From: Paracyclopina nana
Taxonomy: Eukaryota; Arthropoda; Copepoda; Cyclopoida; Cyclopettidae
DNA: 64,000 nt
Direction: 5' to 3'
Assembly (NCBI GenBank): GCA_019096065.1
Contig: JAGUCH010000008.1
Location: forward strand, 4,903,001-4,967,000
A program made the position numbers and the translations under genes. The notes below the pieces were generated by a model. That model searched no databases. It was not told the origin of the DNA and saw only the letters and a list, made by a program, of their open reading frames with translations. Shown one piece after another: positions 1-10,213 of this stretch (the stretch's first letter is position 1; each line of letters begins with the position of its first letter).

Positions 1-285
1 GGAAAATACCAAGCCACCCACCAAGCTGAACATTTGGCACATGAGGTCCTATCAGGATCTGTGTATGTGCAGCAAACTGAGGTTGAGCAAAATCAGCGGC
101 CAGAAGAAGAGCTGATAGATGAAGATGATGAAGATCTCTACTACATTTTCTATGATGATGGCAAAAGTGACCAACAACAAAAGTCTAGTCCTGCTAAGTC
201 AAGTACATCCCACTTTAACCTCAGTGTCAATGGCCAGACACATGGATTCAGCCACAATTTTGATCACAGTAGGGCCAAAAAGTAG
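1..285 (+). CDS. C-terminal exon of an acidic protein, unrecognised
   Basis: The frame is open from base 1 to the TAG at 283-285, so this is the last exon (or its end) of a gene that begins left of the window. The visible 94 residues are hydrophilic. A Glu/Asp-rich block (EEELIDEDDEDLYYIFYDD) is followed by a Gln/Lys/Ser-rich stretch and a His/Phe-containing tail ending in RAKK. There is no membrane segment or recognisable domain. It faces the next gene tail to tail, with about 250 bp between the stops. I do not recognise the family. Open reading alone supports it, and the biased composition argues for real coding sequence. Confidence 0.5.
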   Translation, partial: GKYQATHQAEHLAHEVLSGSVYVQQTEVEQNQRPEEELIDEDDEDLYYIFYDDGKSDQQQKSSPAKSSTSHFNLSVNGQTHGFSHNFDHSRAKK

Positions 286-532
286 TAGCCTGACAGCTAT
301 GAAGAACTTGCCTTCAACTCCTCAGTAAAACATATTCTTATATTTACAACACTAATTTATGAATGTCTCTTTTGCATCGATCCATTTTACTACCAAGGTG
401 CCATCACTATAAATCAAGACTTGAGATTGAGTTAAAAATGGATCTTCTCTGTAATTTTGTTGTTGTCGTTGTTTTCAGTGTACAGGTTGGTTCTTTTCAA
501 AAATCAGCAATAAATGACAAACGGGCATGTGT

Positions 533-2187
533 TCAAGCTGAGAACTCATCTCGGTTGAAAATGGGATTAGGTCTAGAGATGTTTTCTTGGTTGTCGTCTA
601 TAGCCTTGGATTTTTGCAGCCAAAAGGAGCCAAAAATGCCCAAATCAACCAATTGTGCATTGCGATCTGGCATTTGCATTTTTTGAAAATTCCCACTCTT
701 TTTTGCTGCCCTCTGTAGAGCTTGTACGACAACCAGTTTACTTCCGTCTTTGCCTGTTTCTTCAACGATTTCATTTGTCAGCTCAACCTTGGGCTCAACT
801 GTTGTTGCGGTGGGTTTAAAATCTCCTAAAGACTCTACTTCCTTCCATTTAGAGGTGGCAGTAGGCATAATTGTCGTGTCGGCAATTAAATCAGCTAAGC
901 TACCCATTTGTTTGTTGGTTCCTGAAGTAATTTTCTCAGCTGTCATGACTGTTGACTCAGCCATTTCTGGTGTCTCAGTTACCACCTTAGCTGATTGCAT
1001 GGTCTCAATAGTTTTTTCAGTGGTCTCAGTAGTTTTTTCTGCGGTCTCAGTAATTCTTTCAGTGGTCTCAGTAAATTTTTCAGACATCTCAGTAAATTCA
1101 TCAGACATCTCAGTAAACGTCTCAGACGTCTCAGTAAATTTTTCAGTTGTGGGCTCAGCAATTATCTCAGTTGCCGCTGAGAGCTCAGCTCCTTTGTTGG
1201 TGGTGCTGGTGGACTCAGTTTTCATTGTGGTTAGGGGTAGAGGGTCTACTGCAGTTTTAAATTGCTTCGAGGTGGACACTAAGATAGGGAGGGGAGTGGG
1301 TAAAAATTCAAAGCCAGAACTCTGTTCTCGATTGTTGACTATGGGCAAAGGAGGTGGTTGAGCCGGCTGATAATCCTGGCTGAAGTCCTGGTCATCATTG
1401 TAATTGTAGTCCACTTGATAGTCATTCTGATGGTCATCATCATCGGCATAATAGAATGAATCCAAAGTTGCCTCTGGCCGAGTTCTGGGTTTTTCTTCAG
1501 CTCGTTTTCGGGCTAACACTAATGGATGATTACGACCTAATAAGTGCTCTGGCGCGTCCTGAAAAGTCGAAATCCGCATTTCAAAGGAAATGCCCACAAT
1601 TTTTCCCACAAAATTCACTTACTTGCAAATCCTCTAATCCCCTGTTCGAAACTATTGGCAATCCGCGACAGGCTTGGGCTGACCAAAATCTCCCATCTCG
1701 CATGCTCCAAGTGGTATCTTCAAAGCATCCTGACTTGGGGTTGTGGGGGTCTCGCACATTTTCCAAAAAGCACCACACAGGATTGATCCCATCATTCCTA
1801 TTGGTATCCACCCTGTTCATAAAAAGATAGGCGCATTTGGGCTTGTGGATCTAAAATGCACATAAGATAGTGACATTATTCCTACCCTGAGCAATTTCCT
1901 CTAATTGAACCATCACGAGCAATTTCCACTGCATCTTCACCTTGAGCACATCTGCAAGTATTTTCATATAATCTGTGCTTCCGTCCCTCTTCACCACCGC
2001 GATCACAAATGGGTGCCTTGAACAAATCTTCTGTTGGTGGCAATAATTGGAAGGAGGGAGCTCCTAACCAATTTGGAATGGCACCTGGTACAGCTGGGTT
2101 CACACACTGGCCCTCAATTATGGAGAATCTCCGATCATTACACTCATTTCCTAGAAATGTTAAATATAAGTATACTATGATGGCCAT
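533..2187 (-). CDS. Secreted protein: Cys-rich N-terminal part plus Thr/Glu repeat region
   Basis: Three exons join in phase: 2187-1886, 1812-1623 and 1558-533 (introns 73 and 64 bp), giving about 505 residues. The start at 2187 gives a short hydrophobic leader (MAIIVYLYLTFLG), so the product is probably secreted. A TATA-like tract lies near 2300-2310. Exons 1-2 carry about nine cysteines, including the run CRCAQGEDAVEI, a pattern like small extracellular disulphide domains. Exon 3 has an acidic Asp/Tyr/Asn segment, a Pro-rich segment, then about nine imperfect 7-residue units of the type TEKFTET/TEMSEKF, then a basic C terminus. An alternative is that codon 1 lies in an upstream exon joined at the AG near 2169. 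I do not recognise the family; it may be a mucin-like cuticle or matrix protein, which is inference. Confidence 0.6.
1000..1160 (-). repeat. 21-bp tandem repeat coding Thr/Glu heptads
   Basis: On the plus strand a unit close to TCAGTGGTCTCAGTAATTTT recurs every 21 bp about seven or eight times. On the coding (minus) strand it gives seven-residue units of the form TExxTET. The units differ from each other at several positions but keep the codon phase. Confidence 0.8.
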
Positions 2188-2594
2188 TAGTTAAAAAGAT
2201 TGTAATCTGCTCTCTTAAAAACCACGTGGTGTGGTTTTAGCGGTCGTTCTGAATGTGCAATTTTTTCTGCAAATTGACTTTGGAAATGGCAAGGATCCAG
2301 TATATAATAGCAGCTAGGCAGGGTGATAATAATATTTGAGAAAAGGGGCTTGTAATAAAATTGATTTACTAGGAAACATGGCGCAAGGCTATTTTGCATG
2401 CATTCACCGTAATTCCACATTAATTTTGAAAAGTGACATATTTTTGGCCAGGGTGGTCATAAAATGAAACTTTGGGTCCTTGGACTCTATCTCAACTATT
2501 TACAAGGTATTTTAATGAAGGGCTGCGGTATGATAGGGGCTACTTTGAAAATGGCCAAAAATTATAGATATTGGCTTTCGCATTTGGGAAGCAA

Positions 2595-3146
2595 TTATGG
2601 TCGCACACAGAGAAATGATTCCATACTTGCACCAGGGCATCCTTCTGTGCAATCTCCCCATTTGCCTTCAATCACGGTGCCATTTTGATGGACCTGAGTT
2701 GCGCACCAAACCGCACCCTCTGCTGCATGGGTTGAAGTGCAGCTATCGTACTGAATTCCCTCGTAAATGAATGGAAAAGTGCATGGTTCCCCATCATTTC
2801 CGATCGTCTTACAAGATGCTGAAAAGACCATTTTAATATCGCTATAAAATATTTGCACACGTTTTACTGAATAATTACTGCAAGTTTTGAGGCATGACAA
2901 TCCTTTGGCGCATTTGCCACCGATCCCATTAGGACCTCCACAGGGCTGCAACTCTGATTTGGCACACGCGAGACAACATCCACATTCATCGTAGGTGTAC
3001 ATTCCACTTTCACAACAATGAGGAGGGGGTGGACACGAAAAATTAGGCACAACTTTACACAGGCAACCTTGACAGTCCTCCATCAAAAAGGAGTGCAAAA
3101 CTAGCAAAATCACAGCCAATTGGGATGACACCAGCTTCGACCCCAT
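2595..3146 (-). CDS. Secreted IGFBP-N domain plus fibronectin type II domain protein
   Basis: Two exons, 3146-2879 and 2818-2595, flank a 60-bp intron (GTAATT..TTTCAG, phase 1) and give 163 residues. Residues 1-27 are a signal peptide (hydrophobic SSQLAVILLVLHSFL). The next ~65 residues are Cys-rich with CGCCLAC, matching the GCGCCxxC signature of the IGFBP N-terminal domain, as in arthropod single-IGFBP-domain proteins. The C-terminal ~55 residues (GEPCTFPFIYEG, YDSC, WCAT, GKWGDC) are a fibronectin type II module, normally a collagen- or ligand-binding extracellular fold. The frame would also read through the intron, but only the spliced form keeps IGFBP spacing. IGF/insulin-peptide binding or an immune role is family inference. 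The FN2 addition is unusual for the short IGFBP proteins. Confidence 0.85.
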   Translation of the reverse strand: MGSKLVSSQLAVILLVLHSFLMEDCQGCLCKVVPNFSCPPPPHCCESGMYTYDECGCCLACAKSELQPCGGPNGIGGKCAKGLSCLKTCSNYSVKRVQIFYSDIKMVFSASCKTIGNDGEPCTFPFIYEGIQYDSCTSTHAAEGAVWCATQVHQNGTVIEGKWGDCTEGCPGASMESFLCVRP

Positions 3147-4063
3147 CCTTAATTTTTCTCCTTCACTATTTGTGCTGCAATGTACAAAATCCTATACTTA
3201 AAAGAAGCTGCGAAGCAAAACAAGTAAAGTTTTGCAATTCAACCGTACCCGTAGTGTGTGAAATAAAAAGGTGCGAAAAGGTTATCGAAGATATTAATTA
3301 TTTTTGGCTCACCTAAAACGTGGTTTCAGCTCTGTGCAATGACTGCAACTGCAAAAATGTAAGGCTGTACCGTTGCAGGCTTTAAGTACATTCAATGATT
3401 ATAATGGCAATCGCCAAATGTCAAGCACTTCGTCATGTCAAAAGTCTTATGGGTTGCAGCAACAGCGCGTTGTTGTCTATATGGGTGAGGTTGTACTAAA
3501 GCACACTACTGGGAAAAAAGTGTGCATACTCCTTGAGAACGAGCTTGCACTCATCTTCATCATAAAACCCCGATTCCGCCCTGTCACGCTACTATCGCTC
3601 GTAACAAACACACACTGGGGTGTTATACTAGTATTCGTGCCTGAAAAGAATTTATTTAGGCCAAATTAAAAATGGTCAGTCCTTGATCTTGTCAATGACG
3701 GTGGAATGGACGCGAAGGTGTCAAGCTCATTTGATGGGACCTATGATTTTCTTCATTTTCCACCACCACCGGATGGCGAATAGACCTCATGCTTTGAAAT
3801 GAGGCTTTTAAAGAAAATGATTGAAATTTGAGAGCAACCACCAATTTGAGACATAAATTATCTGTCAAGATTCGGCCCCAACTCACAAAAATTATTCTAC
3901 TGGTACAGCATTGAAAAATCGACATCCCCTTTTTCCTCCCCAGAGCACTCGATTTTTTTGAAGGTCGTTCGCGCAAGTGCGCATACGCAATCATCAAGGA
4001 ACAGACTAATTTATTGTCGCGGAAAAAATACACGGCTTAATGTCATCGCATTTATTGCTGGCA
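3147..4063. other. Intergenic: no gene seen
   Basis: This lies between the IGFBP-FN2 gene start and the AP-4 beta stop. It contains only short overlapping frames without coding character. The AP-4 beta poly(A) signal (AATAAA on the minus strand, near 4046-4051) lies at its right edge. Confidence 0.6.
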
Positions 4064-5784
4064 TCATTGCATAAGCAGATGTTTTCGACAAAGTTCTGAG
4101 TGGCTGTGCAACAACTTTGCATACAAGTCGACTTTTTTAAAAAGTTCGGGATGCCCTTCACAAATGCGAAAAATGCATCCAAGAACGTGTTGGCTCTCTG
4201 CTGGAGATGCTAAAAACACTTTAACCCCGGTTAGCAGCAATAAGTTCATGTTCTCCAACAATGCACCTTTGCTTAGTATGCTAAGCATCCTCTCAAGAAT
4301 GTAAGATGCACTTTTGATCTCCTTGGGATGATGACACATTGTCCACAATACTTCACTCACATACTGCTCGTATGGGTGGCAATACGAAAAAGAATATTCG
4401 CACAATTGATTCAAAAATTCACCTTTGTCGCCACCCAAATTAAGAGGAATTGTGCGAGCATTTTTCACAAGGATTGGAACAGCAACATCTGGGCTTGCAT
4501 TCACGACTTTGCTCAAATCGTTGGCCAAATCAGGAGCATTGATCTTACATAGTGCTCTTAACAGAGCAGTTTTTGTCTCGCACTTGTGGCTGGGATTTTC
4601 CAATTCATTGATAAGGTATTTGACAATGTCCTCCCCTTGGTTATCTGAATGTGCCAATTTAGTCAAAATATCACACTTAAGCGCACAAATTTCACAGGTG
4701 TCCTTTGGCTTTAATCTGAAGTCTTTATGAGCTTTTGCCAGATGAGCCAGTGCGTCATCAGGTGACATTTCAGCAATAAATGTGAGGAGGGCTGTCAATA
4801 GATCTGCGCTGACAGTATCTCTCATAAATCTCTTCAGTTGAGGCTGGAAGCGATCAATAAAATCCGCAGATAACTTTTTGGTGTCTTCGTCGCCAATCAT
4901 TATAGTGTAGAACAATTTGGAAGCAGCCAAGAAGACAGAGCCACTTTTGTGTCCAATCAAAGGGTCAATGTGATTCATGATTGCAAGTCGAGAGGCTGAG
5001 CCTTTGGGCTTATGCTTTTGCAGGTAGTCAAGAATAAAGCATTTTTCCAGATCCTGGCAATCATCGAGTCTTGATAGCAAGTAGTTCGCCATGGGTGAGT
5101 TGATGATGACTCCACCTTCATCACTTAAGATTACATTTATCGTTTGAAGCGCAAATGTCATCACTGAGGGCTCAGGATCTCGCACCATGGTGTACAGCAC
5201 ATCAACTATCCCATTGTCCTCTATCACTTTTGGCGAATGCCTCCATACTTTGCCACAACCTACAACTGCAGCTTTTCTCACTCTCGGATTGGAGTCCTTC
5301 AACCCACAAGAAATGGCCTGGAGTGAATGCTCTTCAGCTAGCAGTGACAAAGATGCAGTTGTGTCAACAGCAGTGGCTCTCACATCTGGATTGGGATCAT
5401 TGACATCCTTGAGCAGGATGTTCACAGCCAACAGCCCAACGTCAGGCCTCGAGAATCTCTCACTGCAGCAAATCAGTGCATGACAGGCACTCTTCTTAAT
5501 CTTTGCATTGTGATTAGCGCAAAATTTGATGCAAGCTGGTAGAATTGTCTCCATGTCGATAGTTTTGGCCTCCAACATTCCAGGAATCTACAATTTAAAG
5601 GATCACTCATCGGATTCTCGTGGGATCTCGCGATTAAATGAAAATGTACCATTGCAAGATTGGCAGATATTTCTTCAGGTGTGAGCATTGACAGCCTCTC
5701 GTAAGTCCAAAAGGTAGGATTTGTCGGAGCCAGGTTTGACCTTAGTCCTAGGGCTGTCAAAGGAGAAGGTGGAGATGTAGCCAT
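4064..5784 (-). CDS. AP4B1: AP-4 adaptor complex beta subunit (trunk only)
   Basis: Exon 1 is 5784-5650 (45 codons) and exon 2 is 5587-4064, with a 62-bp phase-0 intron, giving 552 residues. The product is an adaptin-N HEAT/ARM solenoid. The segments LLAVNILLKDVNDPNPDVRA, then DEGGVIINSPMANYLLSRL and LDYLQKHKP, follow the beta4 pattern (xEGGVxINxPxAxxLLxR) rather than beta1/2/3. AP-4 is a clathrin-independent coat acting at the trans-Golgi network for TGN-to-peripheral cargo export. Known beta4 subunits run to about 740 residues with a hinge and C-terminal appendage. This one ends after the trunk, and a poly(A) signal lies about 15 nt past the stop, so the ear seems absent. It is transcribed divergently from NCAPH2. 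Confidence 0.85.
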
Positions 5785-6163
5785 TCTTCGTCACACTTGT
5801 GGAAACTGGAAAAAATGACAGCATAAAAGACAACAAAAAACAAAGGACTCGAAACGGAAAATAATTATTTTGTTGAATAAATGCGCAGATCGGAAAGTTA
5901 CTAAGCAGAAATGAAAATCAGACGGTTTTCTTGAAGCCTTCGTTTTGGTACTCTTATTTTTGTTTACTTTTCGCCCCTTTCGCTTTCGCGTTATTTTTGT
6001 CCAAGAAGAGCCAAGAAAAGGGAGATTTTGGCGCTTTACATTAAATTTTCCGCCGAATCGCACGATTCGGGCAGATAATTCGAACTGTTTTCGCGCTTGA
6101 CTCAAAAACAAAAATAAACTGAAATTTCAAACCAAAATAAAAGTATGAAATAGTTCAAATGCA
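5785..6163. promoter_or_regulatory. Bidirectional promoter AP4B1/NCAPH2 with E2F-like sites
   Basis: 379 bp separate the two divergent start codons. Two E2F-type motifs are visible: TTTTGGCGC at 6026-6034 and TTTTCGCGC at 6088-6096. No TATA box is obvious. E2F control suits a condensin subunit; use of these sites is inference. Confidence 0.55.
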
Positions 6164-8356
6164 ATGAAAATGGCTCCTCCCAAGCGATCAAGTTCACAAG
6201 TGACTTCCACTTTTTCGTCACAGACTTCGAACTATGGCGAAGACGACGTGCGATTTGTGGAGTTGCTCAAACCTATAAAAGATTTGACAGCTAATTGGGC
6301 CGTCCCACTTGCCAAGTATCTCGAAGACTACTACGAAGAGCTCACAGATTTGCATATAAGCCTAGATGGAAGACATACTAAGGTTAATTTTGCAGAGGCC
6401 GCCCTTTTTCTCCAGGGAACTGCATCGGTCTATAGCAAAAAAGTGGAGTTTCTATGGCAAAATGTGCTTCAGATGCTGGACTTGCTTGCCTCCAAGAAAG
6501 CTCTTGAAGAAGCTTCTGAAGACACAGATGAGCCTGGTGATGGTACTGGGAAGAAACGTCAGAAAAAAGCTGCCTTTGATGCCAACAGTTTTGAGCTAGT
6601 CAGAATTGAAGTGGCTAAAAACACAGATTTGAAAAGTGACACCAAAGATAACATACATGCTCGTAAAATGACTCTCAAGTTCATATTTGTCACTCCTCGT
6701 CAATTGATTGAAAAGGAGGGAAAGGAGCAAAAGATGACAAGAGTGAACATGTATGTAAGAGCAGCAGGCAAATATGACTTACTAGGCCAGAAAGAGGAAT
6801 TCCGAGTCAATTCTCAATTTGCTCTTGGAACCGGGATGATTGGTGAAGAGCTCTGCGCAGAAAGTGATCTGGCAAAACAGTCAGTTTCACTATGTGATGA
6901 CACATTTGAAGTGCATACTAGTTTAGTAACAACTGAAATTGTTCACTCAGAAGAGCCAACTCATGAACTTGATGCTCACCCCAATGTGATTCGCGAATCT
7001 GAAATTGTGGAAGAGGCAGTCACAGATCACGATGACATGCCTTTGCATGATATTCCAGATCACAATGAGTCAGACGATGAGTTAAAAGAACCTGCTGACG
7101 AAGATTCTTCGCCTAGAAAGAGGAGGGTGGCTGAAGACTACTTAAACGAGCCAAAAGCCCCCCTAGAGGACTCCTGGGTCCCTATCGAACCTCATGAAGT
7201 GGTCACGATACCAAAACCTATTAGAAAAGGCCGTCGAAAAAGGGCTTGCACTTCAGCTCCAGATGTATCCAAAGTGAAAAACACTGCAACTAGATCTCGT
7301 GGAGGAAACGCTTCCAAAGGCTCAATATACGAAAATTCCAACAACAATGGCCTGACTCGTGTGACAGTACCTATTGAGGAATTTCTCATTCAAGAATTTC
7401 AGAAGGGATCAACGTCTGTGCCAAGCATAATTGAGGCCAATCTGGCGCAGCCTTTCCGTGACGATGCAATAGCCGAAATCAAATCCCGTAAATCAAGACT
7501 GAAAGATGACATCAAGGAGGGAGAAGTAGAGGAAAAGGCAAAGGAGGCAGAAGAAGACAATGAAGCGGGGGATAACGATGACAATCCAATAAATGAAGAC
7601 GGTTGGGATGACTTTCTTCCCGATAGCCAAGAAATGATGCCAGAAATGAACCTGCCTAACGAAATTCCTAAGAATGATGCGTCTGCTGATGATCCTCAAA
7701 CCCCATCGTCTAATCAAGACACATATGAAGAGCTTGTAATGAAACGAGTGGCGTCTTATGTTGCTCAGTCACAGGACTATGTACAATCCACAGATTTGGC
7801 CAAGAGAGTTCGTGCTTGGCATGAAAGTCTTGCCCTTAAGCTAGAGGCTGTGGAAAAGCGAGGAGATTTCGATATCCACGAATATGGATCTCGTATTTTG
7901 AGCCATTTCCCCGAGGATAATCGAAAAACTACTATCGATTTTAAGGACGTTGCTAGTGGCTCAACACCTGAGGAGGTGTCACGGCTGTTTTTATCTTCTT
8001 TAATGCTGGCCAATGCCCAAAACGTGGAGATTGAATGCAGTGCATCTGAAAAGACACATTTACCCATGGACCAAGTGAGTATGACATTGCTGTCAACTCA
8101 GAGGCACCACGAGCATATGCTAGACCACATTCCCGACTCTCAAGATGAATTGGAGAGGCGGAAAGCGAAACGAAAAGTGCCTAAAAATAAGAAGCTGACA
8201 GCTATTCCGGAGGAGTCATTCGATATCGATTCTGAATATGCTGAAGGTCTAGCAGCCTTTGATGCCGTCCCTGTCGCGAAAAAATTCGACAGCTTTGTGA
8301 AACCGTCTTGCTCAACGATAACCTCGAAGGCTCCAGGTCGAAGGAAGAAGAACTAG
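6164..8356 (+). CDS. NCAPH2: Condensin II complex subunit CAP-H2
   Basis: A single intronless frame of 730 residues starts at ATG 6164. A second ATG two codons on (MAPPKRSS) is an equally good start. The N-terminal ~110 residues (RFVELLKPIKDLTANWAVPL, FAEAALFLQGTASVYSKKVE, LWQNVLQMLDLLASKK) match the CNDH2 N-terminal helical domain that contacts the SMC2 neck. The middle is long, acidic and disordered with basic NLS-like clusters (KGRRKRA, RKRRV). The C-terminal part (YEELVMKRVASYVAQSQDY, LAKRVRAWHESLALKLE, SRILSHFPED) resembles the winged-helix kleisin end. CAP-H2 is the kleisin of condensin II, a nuclear complex for chromosome compaction. It is longer than the human protein (about 600), mainly through the acidic linker. 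Confidence 0.9.
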   Translation: MKMAPPKRSSSQVTSTFSSQTSNYGEDDVRFVELLKPIKDLTANWAVPLAKYLEDYYEELTDLHISLDGRHTKVNFAEAALFLQGTASVYSKKVEFLWQNVLQMLDLLASKKALEEASEDTDEPGDGTGKKRQKKAAFDANSFELVRIEVAKNTDLKSDTKDNIHARKMTLKFIFVTPRQLIEKEGKEQKMTRVNMYVRAAGKYDLLGQKEEFRVNSQFALGTGMIGEELCAESDLAKQSVSLCDDTFEVHTSLVTTEIVHSEEPTHELDAHPNVIRESEIVEEAVTDHDDMPLHDIPDHNESDDELKEPADEDSSPRKRRVAEDYLNEPKAPLEDSWVPIEPHEVVTIPKPIRKGRRKRACTSAPDVSKVKNTATRSRGGNASKGSIYENSNNNGLTRVTVPIEEFLIQEFQKGSTSVPSIIEANLAQPFRDDAIAEIKSRKSRLKDDIKEGEVEEKAKEAEEDNEAGDNDDNPINEDGWDDFLPDSQEMMPEMNLPNEIPKNDASADDPQTPSSNQDTYEELVMKRVASYVAQSQDYVQSTDLAKRVRAWHESLALKLEAVEKRGDFDIHEYGSRILSHFPEDNRKTTIDFKDVASGSTPEEVSRLFLSSLMLANAQNVEIECSASEKTHLPMDQVSMTLLSTQRHHEHMLDHIPDSQDELERRKAKRKVPKNKKLTAIPEESFDIDSEYAEGLAAFDAVPVAKKFDSFVKPSCSTITSKAPGRRKKN

Positions 8357-8765
8357 CTGAGCTAGACGCATCCGCAGTCTTTGATGCCTTCCTTGCGATG
8401 GCTGCTGCTATGTATGAGAAGCAGTATTGCTCCAACATTTACCTCACACTGACGATGGCTAGAAGAGAATCAATATTTATTATTTTTATGGTCGTTCAGA
8501 GTTTCACAGAAATATACTTAAGCACTACCAATCTACAAAAAAAATCGAGCCCCTCAGAAATATACTTGAAGAAAGTTAAATACATTTACTAAGAAAGCGA
8601 TTCTGATAGACAAACGTAAAATTTACTACCTTCTGAAGAAATGCAATAACTAGCATAAAAGCCCACTATCGAAAGAGTAAGCCAAGGAGTATTGGAATCA
8701 CAAACAGGTGATTAAATCTATTTCTCGTGTTAAAATCATATCACAGCTCATCATACAAACAATAA
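8357..8765. other. NCAPH2 3' region and convergent intergenic gap
   Basis: AT-rich sequence following the NCAPH2 stop and holding the 3' ends of two convergent genes. The motif AGAAATATACTT occurs twice (near 8508-8519 and 8556-8567). No further gene is seen. Confidence 0.6.
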
Positions 8766-9797
8766 TTATTTCACAGCATCTTTAGGGTCTGACGCCGACG
8801 AACTTCTGTAGCTTGATCCGTAAGTTTGCTGACCGTAAGTTTGCTGACCATAAGGCTGCTGACCGTAAGTTTGCTGACCATAAGGCTGCTGAGTACCGTA
8901 AGATCCATAGCCTCCAGTGTACCCATATGAAGGAGATCCGTAAGACTGGCCATACCCATAAGAATTGGGAGTTCCATATCCGAGCGAGCCATAAGCTTGA
9001 GGAGACACTCCAGCGTACTTTTGCAAATATTCATATTCGGCAGGAACATTGTTGTAGTCAAACTTGACCCTCAAATTTTGCGTCTTGTAATCGTTTTGGA
9101 CTTCCGTATACTCGTTGATTTTGTTCAAGACCGAAGGGATGTGGCTATCGTCATTCACCGAAGTGCTTCCAGCAGTCAAACCATATCCGCCAAGACCGCT
9201 CAATCCATAGGAACCATATCCGCCATAGCCACCAACTGAGGATGATCCGTATACTCCATAACCTCCAATGGCACCATAGCCTCCATAAGAAATGCCATAC
9301 GTGCTAGGTGATCCGTAGGACGAGTATCCTCCATAGCTAGGTGCTCCATATGACGAATATCCACCATAGCTTGGCGATCCGTAGGACGAGTATCCTCCAT
9401 AGCTAGGTGCTCCATATGACGATTGGACCCCGTAGCTCCCATAAGATTGAGGAGCATAGCCGTAAGAAGGGGGTGCCCCGTATGAATTGCCGTAAGGTTG
9501 ACGGGGTACTCCGTGATGATCGCAAGGAGGTTGACCATATTGGGATACTCCATATTGTTGAGGTCCATATTGAGGCTGTTGAGGCCCATACTGAGGTTGT
9601 TGGTTGCCATATTGGGGCTGCTGGCTACCGTATTGAGGTTGTTGGCTGCCATATTGCGATTGGGTTGCCGCGGGCGCTTGAGTACCCGAAGCTTGACCTC
9701 CAGAAGCCGACGACTTCGGATAAGATGCATCTTGCGTTCGTATATGGCTTACGCAGATTGTGAGCACAACCACAAGCAGAAGAGAAGAAGCCCTCAT
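8766..9797 (-). CDS. Secreted Gly/Tyr-rich low-complexity protein
   Basis: 343 residues from ATG 9797. A non-coding first exon ends at 9864 and a 63-bp intron (9863-9801) sits in the 5' UTR, which places the start at [20 protein letters not shown], a clean signal peptide. The mature protein is built of low-complexity blocks: [13 protein letters not shown] units, then about six [14 protein letters not shown] units, then GYGGYG blocks, and YGQQTYGQQ units at the C terminus. A non-repetitive island of about 55 residues ([39 protein letters not shown]) splits the repeats and may be the conserved core. Composition resembles cuticular, silk or adhesive structural proteins, but no chitin-binding R&R consensus is seen. 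The exact role is unknown. Confidence 0.8.
   Translation of the reverse strand: MRASSLLLVVVLTICVSHIRTQDASYPKSSASGGQASGTQAPAATQSQYGSQQPQYGSQQPQYGNQQPQYGPQQPQYGPQQYGVSQYGQPPCDHHGVPRQPYGNSYGAPPSYGYAPQSYGSYGVQSSYGAPSYGGYSSYGSPSYGGYSSYGAPSYGGYSSYGSPSTYGISYGGYGAIGGYGVYGSSSVGGYGGYGSYGLSGLGGYGLTAGSTSVNDDSHIPSVLNKINEYTEVQNDYKTQNLRVKFDYNNVPAEYEYLQKYAGVSPQAYGSLGYGTPNSYGYGQSYGSPSYGYTGGYGSYGTQQPYGQQTYGQQPYGQQTYGQQTYGSSYRSSSASDPKDAVK
8815..8900 (-). repeat. 18/21-bp YGQQ(T/P) coding repeats in the Gly/Tyr gene
   Basis: The plus-strand unit GTAAGTTTGCTGACC and variants recur four to five times, coding [10 protein letters not shown] on the minus strand. Separate repeat blocks lie at about 9310-9420 ([11 protein letters not shown] units) and 9570-9660 (QYGSQQP units). 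Confidence 0.75.
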
Positions 9798-9864
9798 TGT
9801 CTGCAAATAAGATATGAATAATGCGACGATTCCTGAAGAATTAATCGATTTTTGCACCCTTACC

Positions 9865-10213
9865 TTTCTGATTAAAACGCACTGGCTGAACTGAACTGGA
9901 AATGGAAGAGGGATGTTGACCGCTGAGAGCTGGCCAAGTTAATACGCTGAGCAAAAAGACCGAACTGATTTGGCTGAGATTATTGAATAAGGTTGAGATC
10001 GAGCGCATTTTGGGTTGAGCGGGAAATTTTGATATCAGTTCATAACCATTAAAATGCTTCTATTGATTCTCACAAAAACTTAAAAACTTTAAAATTAATG
10101 ATTAATCGTTTCATGGCCGAGCCAGAAATCGTTGTCAATTGCTAACAATAGAAATGGTGAAAGATGTCTTTTTTGTCCAAAGTAGTTCTATTTCATGAAA
10201 AAACTAGTATCGA
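9865..10213. other. Intergenic between Gly/Tyr-rich gene and CHAF1B
   Basis: Holds the promoter and upstream part of the non-coding first exon of the Gly/Tyr-rich gene and the CHAF1B 3' UTR. No gene or clear TATA box is identified. Confidence 0.5.

Noticed and set aside
3692-4033. 113-residue minus-strand frame upstream of the IGFBP-FN2 gene and downstream of AP-4 beta
   Set aside because: No domain, signal or splice logic; it lies beyond the AP-4 beta poly(A) signal and reads like random translation.
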